From contig JAGPFK010000082.1 of assembly GCA_018056585.1 (NCBI GenBank), positions 1 through 6,815 of the forward strand: a DNA stretch of 6,815 nt. Reading direction: 5' to 3'. Below are positions 5,976-6,815 of the stretch, in pieces. Below the pieces are notes generated by a model, which saw only the letters and a list, made by a program, of their open reading frames with translations, ran no database searches and was not told the DNA's origin. Origin of the DNA: Clostridia bacterium (lineage in GTDB: Bacteria > Bacillota > Clostridia > Saccharofermentanales > UBA5734). Position 1 is the first letter of the stretch, and every line of letters starts with the position of its first letter. The position numbers and the translations under genes were made by a program.

Positions 5976-6815
5976 TTACTGCTGATCTTTCAGCAAACCC
6001 TCGTCTACCTGACAGGCCTGCGCAATTTTTTGCAGCTCATCGTATGTTTTTTCATTGACAGGGATTCCTTCTACCCGGATTCGTTTGCTGTTTTCAAACT
6101 CCTTTTCCCCATGCGTATAGATGCGTTCGCATCCAACCGCTTTGGCAGAGGCGCGTAATTCCTGTAAATACTGAGAAAATCTGTCTTTTCGCTCTTTTTT
6201 TTCTCCAAACAAGCCATAGTTCACGGCGATAAAACAATGAGACAAATCAGCTTTCGCTGAAAGGCTGGACAAGTGATTAGCCGTCGGGCCGCCTGCCATG
6301 ATGCCGGTCATCAGCTCGCAAATCAGAGCAAGCCCATAACCTTTGTGTCCGCCTAAGGTTTCGCCTACACCTCCAATCGGCAAAATACCGCCGCCTTTTT
6401 TCTTGATAATGTGATCCAGAACCAGCGCCGCATCCTGCGTCACAGTGCCATTGGCATCAACGGCCCAGCCAACTGGCAGGCGTTCATTCATTTTGCGATA
6501 AATTTCGATTTTACCACGCGGCACAACCGTCGTGGCCGCATCAAACAGAAAAGGAATCGGATCGGCCGGCATCGCCAGAGCGATCGGATTGGTCCCGAGC
6601 ATAGCCTGACGTCCAAAAGTCGGTACCATAATGGCTTCCGTATTGGTCATGCTGATACCGATCAGATCGTGGTCGCAAGCCATTTTGGCATAGTAACCGG
6701 CAATACCGTAATGATTGGAATTTCGAACCGTAACGAGTCCGATTCCAAATTGGTCAGCTTTCCCGATCGCAAGAGACATGGCCTTTATTGAAGTTAACTG
6801 GCCCATGGCCTTGTT
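5976..6815 (-). CDS. Ldh-family (malate/L-lactate dehydrogenase type 2) NAD(P)-dependent oxidoreductase, 5' end outside window
   Basis: The last 279 residues are visible. The frame is open to the window edge and starts mid-motif (NKAMGQL, the usual DGxxGxGQ region), so about 50-80 N-terminal residues are missing. This family, unrelated to classical LDH, reduces 2-oxo acids or cyclic imino acids with NAD(P)H; members include AllD, YiaK, ComC, DpkA and archaeal malate dehydrogenases. Visible signatures are RNSNHYG with the likely catalytic His (codon 6711-6713), MTNTEA, LGTNPIA, FDAATTVVPRGK in place of the more common D-A-T-S-x-A-x-G-K, and GGHKGYGLA for cofactor binding. The C-terminus is a normal helical tail. 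Substrate cannot be told from sequence. It lies 30 nt ahead of speE and is probably co-transcribed, which hints at amine or amino-acid-derived substrates, but that is inference. Confidence 0.93.
   Translation of the reverse strand, partial: NKAMGQLTSIKAMSLAIGKADQFGIGLVTVRNSNHYGIAGYYAKMACDHDLIGISMTNTEAIMVPTFGRQAMLGTNPIALAMPADPIPFLFDAATTVVPRGKIEIYRKMNERLPVGWAVDANGTVTQDAALVLDHIIKKKGGGILPIGGVGETLGGHKGYGLALICELMTGIMAGGPTANHLSSLSAKADLSHCFIAVNYGLFGEKKERKDRFSQYLQELRASAKAVGCERIYTHGEKEFENSKRIRVEGIPVNEKTYDELQKIAQACQVDEGLLKDQQ

Noticed and set aside
6411..6791. Plus-strand ORF of 126 codons at the right edge
   Set aside because: Antisense shadow of the Ldh-family oxidoreductase, whose conserved motifs lie on the other strand.

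Overview
The window is a compact bacterial stretch with every recognisable gene on the minus strand. The polymerase IV homologue most resembles the YqjH type of Bacillales. Strong AGGAGG-type ribosome sites, TTG starts, an extended -10 promoter and a speE-speB gene order as in Bacillus all point to a Firmicute of the order Bacillales. I cannot name the genus, although a Sporolactobacillus-like lineage would fit. There is no sign of an IS element, CRISPR array, rRNA or tRNA.

Two gene groups are visible, listed here in transcription order from high to low coordinates. Group A (6815 to about 2900) contains an Ldh-family NAD(P)H oxidoreductase cut by the window edge, a spermidine synthase homologue (speE), an agmatinase-family protein, a Y-family DNA polymerase IV and possibly a tiny ORF at the tail. 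Gaps are 30 nt, an 11-nt overlap and 7 nt, so the four main genes probably share one transcript. The agmatinase-family protein keeps the fold signatures but has lost three of six manganese ligands (all replaced by Asn), the conserved active-site His and the conserved Glu. It therefore looks like a pseudoenzyme beside an apparently intact aminopropyltransferase.

Between the groups (about 2690-2994) lies the only real intergenic space. It holds a good extended -10 promoter reading into group B, an imperfect palindrome upstream of that promoter, and a 45-codon ORF that overlaps the end of dinB. No convincing terminator was found there.

Group B (2689 to 1) contains an SGNH/GDSL hydrolase with an N-terminal GxDLY-type domain, a radical SAM protein with a seven-cysteine SPASM domain, and a glycosylasparaginase-type Ntn hydrolase that runs off the left edge. 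The hydrolase stop overlaps the TTG start of the radical SAM gene, and the asparaginase ribosome site overlaps the radical SAM stop, so the three are translationally coupled. A hydrolase, a radical SAM maturase-type enzyme and an Asn-amide-cleaving enzyme form an unusual trio with no pathway I recognise. This trio and the degenerate agmatinase are the two most interesting things in the window.
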